Made by a program: the position numbers and the translations under genes. 64,000 nucleotides of DNA, taken from assembly GCF_900091515.1 (NCBI RefSeq), contig NZ_LT607410.1, positions 4,340,001 through 4,404,000 on the forward strand, read 5' to 3'. Positions within the stretch are counted from its first letter, which is position 1; every line of letters begins with the position of its first letter. Below, piece by piece: positions 61,201 through 64,000 of the stretch. The DNA comes from Micromonospora purpureochromogenes. GTDB taxonomy: Bacteria > Actinomycetota > Actinomycetes > Mycobacteriales > Micromonosporaceae. The notes below the pieces were generated by a model. The model did no database searches. It was not told the origin of the DNA and worked only from the letters and a program-made list of their open reading frames with translations.

Positions 61201-61923
61201 CTCCAACGCGTTGCGGAAGAAACCCTTTTGCCAGCTGCTCAGCAGGTCACTGACCAGCTTGCGCCGGGCCTCGTCGTCATGGGCCGCCGCGAAGGCTGCA
61301 TCGAGCGCCGCAGGTGTCCAGGAACTGACCGGATCGTCCTCCCAGTCGTCCTCCTCCCCCTCGCCGGGCAAGCCGGCGATGAACGCCGTATCACCGATCT
61401 GCTCACGCAGATGCCGGCTCTGCTCCAACAGCGCATCGGTGCGGTGCACAGCCGGAAGATCGCAGTCAGGACGCAACTCCCGTACCCGCAGCACGTACTC
61501 ACCGAGCACCTTCTGCTCGAGTGAACGTGCCCCGAGCATGTGGTACGGCACCAGCAGGAAGTCTCGCTTGCCCAGCCAGTCGTGCTTGGTCAGCAGCGGC
61601 GCGAACTCCGGCCGGCTGCGGGCCGCGCGGTCGTTGCGCAGCAGCGCGTGCAGCACGGCCATGAAGTGCGACTTACCGGCACCGAAGGAACCGTGCAGAT
61701 AGGCGGCCCGGGAGGTGCCGCTCGTCAGCGCACTGGAGATCAGGTTGAGCGCCTCGTCGAAGTTCGCCACCAGCGACGGCGGGAGGACGTACTCCGCCAG
61801 AGTCCGCTCGGCGTTCTCCACGCCGTCGGACAGTTTCAGGACAAAATCGCTATCACTGGTCGCAGAGGGCTCGGGGATCTCGATGTAGTCCTTGAGCAGG
61901 GGAGGTTGGCTCTGCGCTGGCAT
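58204..61923 (-). CDS. pglY: BREX type 2 P-loop ATPase PglY (BrxC-like)
   Basis: 1239 residues from the ATG at 61923 (MPAQSQPPLLKDYIEIPE); the same frame stays open upstream to a TAG at 62200, but the sequence before the ATG does not resemble the family. N-terminal AAA domain with Walker A LHGSFGAGKSHF (76-87), Walker B-like YDALVLFLDELILWLANSIG, and sensor VITFIARQRDLRELVG. Long helical C-terminal half to INWRILP. The family (BrxC/PglY) forms the large ATPase of BREX. Complete; overlaps pglZ by one base, so translation is coupled. Confidence 0.92.
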   Translation of the reverse strand: MPAQSQPPLLKDYIEIPEPSATSDSDFVLKLSDGVENAERTLAEYVLPPSLVANFDEALNLISSALTSGTSRAAYLHGSFGAGKSHFMAVLHALLRNDRAARSRPEFAPLLTKHDWLGKRDFLLVPYHMLGARSLEQKVLGEYVLRVRELRPDCDLPAVHRTDALLEQSRHLREQIGDTAFIAGLPGEGEEDDWEDDPVSSWTPAALDAAFAAAHDDEARRKLVSDLLSSWQKGFFRNALEDAEGFVALDRGLTEIARHAKSLGYDALVLFLDELILWLANSIGDERFVAREVQKITNFVEGSDARRPIPVITFIARQRDLRELVGEGVTGATELGFQDALDLAKGRFDRITLEDRNLPEITRKRLLKRVGGDGGPADHEINRKFEEVQRVRADVWDTLLGVDTGSGADLESFRQSYPFSPAFLSTLVYVSSALQRSRTALKLMRQLLMERREELRLGQLIPLGDLYDVLSRGGDQPFTEKLKAEFETAQKLYQGKLRPYLLETSGVTDEDLEVVRLGGQLPPDKSVRMRAFQADDRLIKTLLLSALAPSVPALRDLTPRKLSALNHGSFVTRISGNEVGVVQAKLQRWAERFGEIKVSDGDNPSVRLELVGIDVDSVISSARHFDSQGFGARKAMVKRLLWEELGVTVTDQYVDLAHVVWRGSKRSLEVVFGNIRDKAELRDESFHPFTADAWRLVIDYPFDDKLYQPTDDRARVGEIDFADQTVCWIPATLTGSRQTDLGRLVILDSLLSGQRFESHAKHLSEDDRRRAHAALTSQRDALMLAMRGVLRQAYGLAAKKSADVLTTYDEHLINLAGGPPLTLPVGARLNDALRSIADQVLQRQFPAHPDFDPDRKGEALKSAELRTVFDWVRRAVEDSDNRVEVERKDRQVMRRIANPLRLGEMHEAPFVLGRHWVEHFHRKAGQEGITGDLPAKRLFEWLDDPQPQGLDPLVARLVLAVFAEQTDRTWMRHGAVLTPQPELSAITEDMTLRTPERPEEEDWKNARDRAMHLFGFMPPVLPRGRLVALFVQDLSKQSRNYRSAARDLVDLLERHQERLGLDTRATTGRLHTAQVAADLLDGLDSRHNNVEIVRQLAHADLGGPAERVGTSIRSAREVSGALSLTDWDTLDLIADLDEQWRAEAEEIFADLRRAAQDDELTTPLIPVLRRCRSRATDLLRRTTKRQKPIDPPPLPPQKSLPAGRDLVPAADLEDALAELRAAVQQHPRQRVEINWRILP

Positions 61924-62199
61924 GGTGACACCGTACCGGTCGCCGTCAGTGTGACGCTGAAGCCGGGCGAGCGTAAGCGAGCGCGGCCAATGCCGGACGG
62001 AACGCCGGCTCCTGATCGAGGGGCGCGGCGAGATGCCGCTCCGCGACCGGTGTACAAAGCCTCGCAGCTTACCGTCGTGGCTGATCAACTTGGTCAGCGC
62101 CGCGTCCGCACACTCGACGAGCCACGCCTGGCCGAGGTCGGCAGCCGCCGCAGCAGGCTCTCCCGGCTCGGCGAGGTCGCCGGCCTGAACCAGCAACTG

Positions 62200-62415
62200 C
62201 TAGGCGAACGCCCCGATTGGCTCGTCGGAATAGAAGTCACCGGCGGACAGCACCCGTGCCACCGCGACCACCGTGGCCGCCGCCGGCCGCCTCGTCGTCT
62301 CGCTGCGCTTCAGCCGATTCGAGTCCCACAGCCGCAGCACAGCGTGCAGGTCCCCCACCGCGTGGCGCTCGGTCCAGCGAACGAACTCGATCCCCGGCGG
62401 CGACTGCTCACCCAC
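62200..62415 (-). CDS. Small protein between pglX and pglY, cut by an in-frame amber codon
   Basis: 71 residues from the GTG at 62415, which overlaps the pglX stop by 8 bases. Sequence: PPGIEFVRWTERHAVGDLHA VLRLW, RPAAATVVAVARVLSAGDFY, PIGAFA, TAG. The same frame continues beyond the TAG with equally protein-like sequence (QLLVQAGDLAEPGEPAAAAA DLGQAWLVECADAALTKLIS HDGKLRGFVH) and runs into pglY without another stop. The TAG could be a CAG mutation in a 120-aa protein or the true end of a 71-aa one. The position inside the BREX operon suggests an accessory role; no family recognised. Confidence 0.6.
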   Translation of the reverse strand: MGEQSPPGIEFVRWTERHAVGDLHAVLRLWDSNRLKRSETTRRPAAATVVAVARVLSAGDFYSDEPIGAFA

Positions 62416-64000
62416 GCGTGTTCCGCCGGCCCCGCACGGCGGCCGGCGGACGCCAACCCGCCAGGTCCTCCACAGTGAGGTGCCAGCGGGCGAGCCGCTC
62501 GACGAGGAACCCCTCGTACTCGTCGGCGGGCAGGTCCCCGGTCAACGGATCAATCTCGTCGTGCCACTGGCGCACCCAAGGCAGGATCTCGCGAAGACCG
62601 GCGAGCAGCGGGGTGAGCCGGTCGGCTGGCCAGCCGTCGTGGTCGCCGCGCTGGACCACCAGCAGGGACAGTGCGTGCGTCTGCTGCAGGTGATTCCAGC
62701 CGCCCCAACCGATCAACATTGAGGAGTCACCGTCGCGCCCGGCGAGAGGGTAGGAGATGAACCGCTCCTTCGGCACGTCCAGCTTGCCGCGATTCGACCA
62801 GTAGCTCGGTTTGCGGAAATCGGCCGGTGCGTACTTCGGCAGCAGTGGAATCATCTTGCGGATCCGCTGCTTCGCCTCCTCGTCCTCAGCCGCATCCTCT
62901 TTCCGCTGGAGGTCCCAAACGTCCTCCCAGTCGGCCCGCTTGGCCAGGCCGGAGTCCTTGTAGCGCAGCGCTGCAAGGCATGGGACGTGCTCGGTATCGA
63001 CCAGGTCGGCAACAACCTTGGCAAGGTCAACGCCCGGCGCGTAGATCTCCGCCACGGACACGAAGTCGGTGTCGCGGCGCAGTTCGTCGGCGAGCTGCGC
63101 GGTGGAGAGCGGACGCGGCTGCTCGAAGCCGTTTTCGTCGAACTCGAACCAGAGTTCCCGCTGCTCACACTTGTCGAGAAGCCAGTCGCGCAGGGCGTGC
63201 TCCTGCATCTTGTCCCAGCCCTCAGGACCCCAGCGCCGCTTGCACTCTGGCCGTTCGATCAGCGCCAGGTAGCGATTCGTCTCAATGACGTGAATCCGCT
63301 TCTCGACAATAGCGCGGTAGGCGGGCGACCAGCGCTCGGGGAGCTGGGTGATCGACTTGGACCCGTGCCGCGCGAACCAGTGCGTCTCCGCCTCGCCGGC
63401 GGCCATCTTGCGGGCCAGAACGATCTCGAAGGCACGCTCGCCTAGCTCGATCTCTGGCACGTCGTCGCAGGTCAGCGCCTCATCAAGCAGGCCATAGAGC
63501 CGGTAGACCTCCCAGTCCAACTCTTCCTGCAGCGCAATCATCCGCCCCCGGATCCCCAGCCATTCTTCACGCGCTTCCGCCAGCCGCTCCCGGGTTGGCA
63601 CCGCCTCTTTCGCGATCTCAGCGGGGCTCAGGGCTGTCAGGCGCCTCGCGCTCTCCTCCAACGCCGTCGCCAGCCCCAATGGGTACGCCGGAGGTAGCGG
63701 CAACTCCTGCAGCTTCGTCCCGGTGAACTCATAGAATCGCTCCCAGTCATCAGGAGTGAATCCGCCACCCTCACCACGAATACCCTTGTCATGACTGACT
63801 TGCTTAAGCCAGAAACATGCCGCCGAACTATTTAGAATTCCCAAAAGTTGCAAATGCTCTTCAACGGTAGCCGACTCGGACAACCTCACAATCGGCGCAG
63901 ACCTATTGAACACTTCCTCGGGTCGGCCCAGTATAAAATGGTTATGAGTTGTCACAAAAGCAAAGGCGATTGCATCTCGACTCAAGCCGAGGTCCCTGGG
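62408..64000 (-). CDS. pglX: BREX type 2 adenine-specific methyltransferase PglX, C-terminal part
   Basis: 530 residues are visible; the frame runs off the right edge, so the N-terminal methyltransferase motifs (NPPY) lie outside. The visible part contains the target-recognition and C-terminal region: AFAFVTTHNHFILGRPEEVF NRSAPIVRLSESATVEEHLQ LLGILNS, SCFWLKQ-type segment (SAACFWLKQVSHDKGIRGEG), TPDDWERFYEFTGTKLQELP LP, a helical spacer, and LGERAFEIVLARKMAAGEAE THWFARHGSKSITQLPERW, ending FLVERLARWHLTVEDLAGWR PP. PglX methylates the non-palindromic BREX site to mark self DNA. First visible gene of the operon. Confidence 0.9.
   Translation of the reverse strand, partial: PRDLGLSRDAIAFAFVTTHNHFILGRPEEVFNRSAPIVRLSESATVEEHLQLLGILNSSAACFWLKQVSHDKGIRGEGGGFTPDDWERFYEFTGTKLQELPLPPAYPLGLATALEESARRLTALSPAEIAKEAVPTRERLAEAREEWLGIRGRMIALQEELDWEVYRLYGLLDEALTCDDVPEIELGERAFEIVLARKMAAGEAETHWFARHGSKSITQLPERWSPAYRAIVEKRIHVIETNRYLALIERPECKRRWGPEGWDKMQEHALRDWLLDKCEQRELWFEFDENGFEQPRPLSTAQLADELRRDTDFVSVAEIYAPGVDLAKVVADLVDTEHVPCLAALRYKDSGLAKRADWEDVWDLQRKEDAAEDEEAKQRIRKMIPLLPKYAPADFRKPSYWSNRGKLDVPKERFISYPLAGRDGDSSMLIGWGGWNHLQQTHALSLLVVQRGDHDGWPADRLTPLLAGLREILPWVRQWHDEIDPLTGDLPADEYEGFLVERLARWHLTVEDLAGWRPPAAVRGRRNTRG

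Noticed and set aside
1..64000. CRISPR arrays
   Set aside because: No series of regularly spaced identical repeats and no cas genes were seen.
52045..64000. DISARM or BREX type 1 instead of BREX type 2
   Set aside because: The PglX/PglY/PglZ/BrxD/BrxHI set with this order is type 2; the type 1 BrxA, BrxB and BrxL genes and the DISARM DUF1998 and PLD genes are absent.

Overview
The window is about 72% G+C, its genes have third-codon G/C bias, and its gene families (SpoIIE-type phosphatase, DUF805, SUKH proteins, giant secreted S8 proteases, BREX type 2, many promoters abutting GTG/ATG starts) point to a soil actinomycete, most likely Micromonosporaceae or a close relative. The assignment to a family is inference; no rRNA or complete tRNA lies in the window.

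Left part (1-14 kb) is ordinary accessory chromosome in visible decay. It holds the 5' end of a GH15 glucoamylase/trehalase-like gene, a GyrI-like protein, membrane proteins, a GAF-like/SpoIIE phosphatase, a leucine-rich-variant repeat protein, a VOC protein with a run-on reading frame, a lipoprotein gene cut by an amber codon, an ATP-dependent DNA ligase, a DUF805 protein, an intact 1325-bp IS3-family element sitting in a SUKH gene, and a second SUKH-like gene.

The middle (14.2-45.0 kb) is bounded by direct repeats of the 3' half of a tRNA-Pro(GGG) gene, each with its own terminator hairpin (about 14.25 and 44.95 kb), with a third, shorter copy at 19.35 kb. This looks like tandem accretion of integrative elements at one tRNA. 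Between 14 and 24 kb lie debris and a few live genes: a truncated DNA ligase copy, an aminoglycoside-phosphotransferase-like gene, two broken integrase genes, an intact IS256-family element, remnants of IS701, IS256 and IS3 elements, an MFS transporter and a universal stress protein. From 24.4 to 40.9 kb is the most distinctive locus: three very large secreted subtilases (1254, 1234 and 1225 aa), each paired with a regulator that has an N-terminal TrmB-like helix-turn-helix and a C-terminal LuxR-like helix-turn-helix. In the third module the protease lacks the C-terminal beta domain present in the other two, and a translationally coupled lipoprotein gene carries that domain instead. A secreted PNGase A-like amidase follows, so the region looks like a regulated extracellular protein/glycoprotein degradation or processing island.

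The right part (45-64 kb) is an antiphage island: a GNAT acetyltransferase, an unknown 322-aa protein, a Gabija-type pair (OLD-family ATPase/TOPRIM nuclease plus UvrD-like helicase, overlapping ATGA), and on the opposite strand a tightly overlapping BREX type 2 operon in the order pglX (running off the window) - small ORF with an in-frame amber codon - pglY - pglZ - brxD - brxHI. pglW is not in the window.
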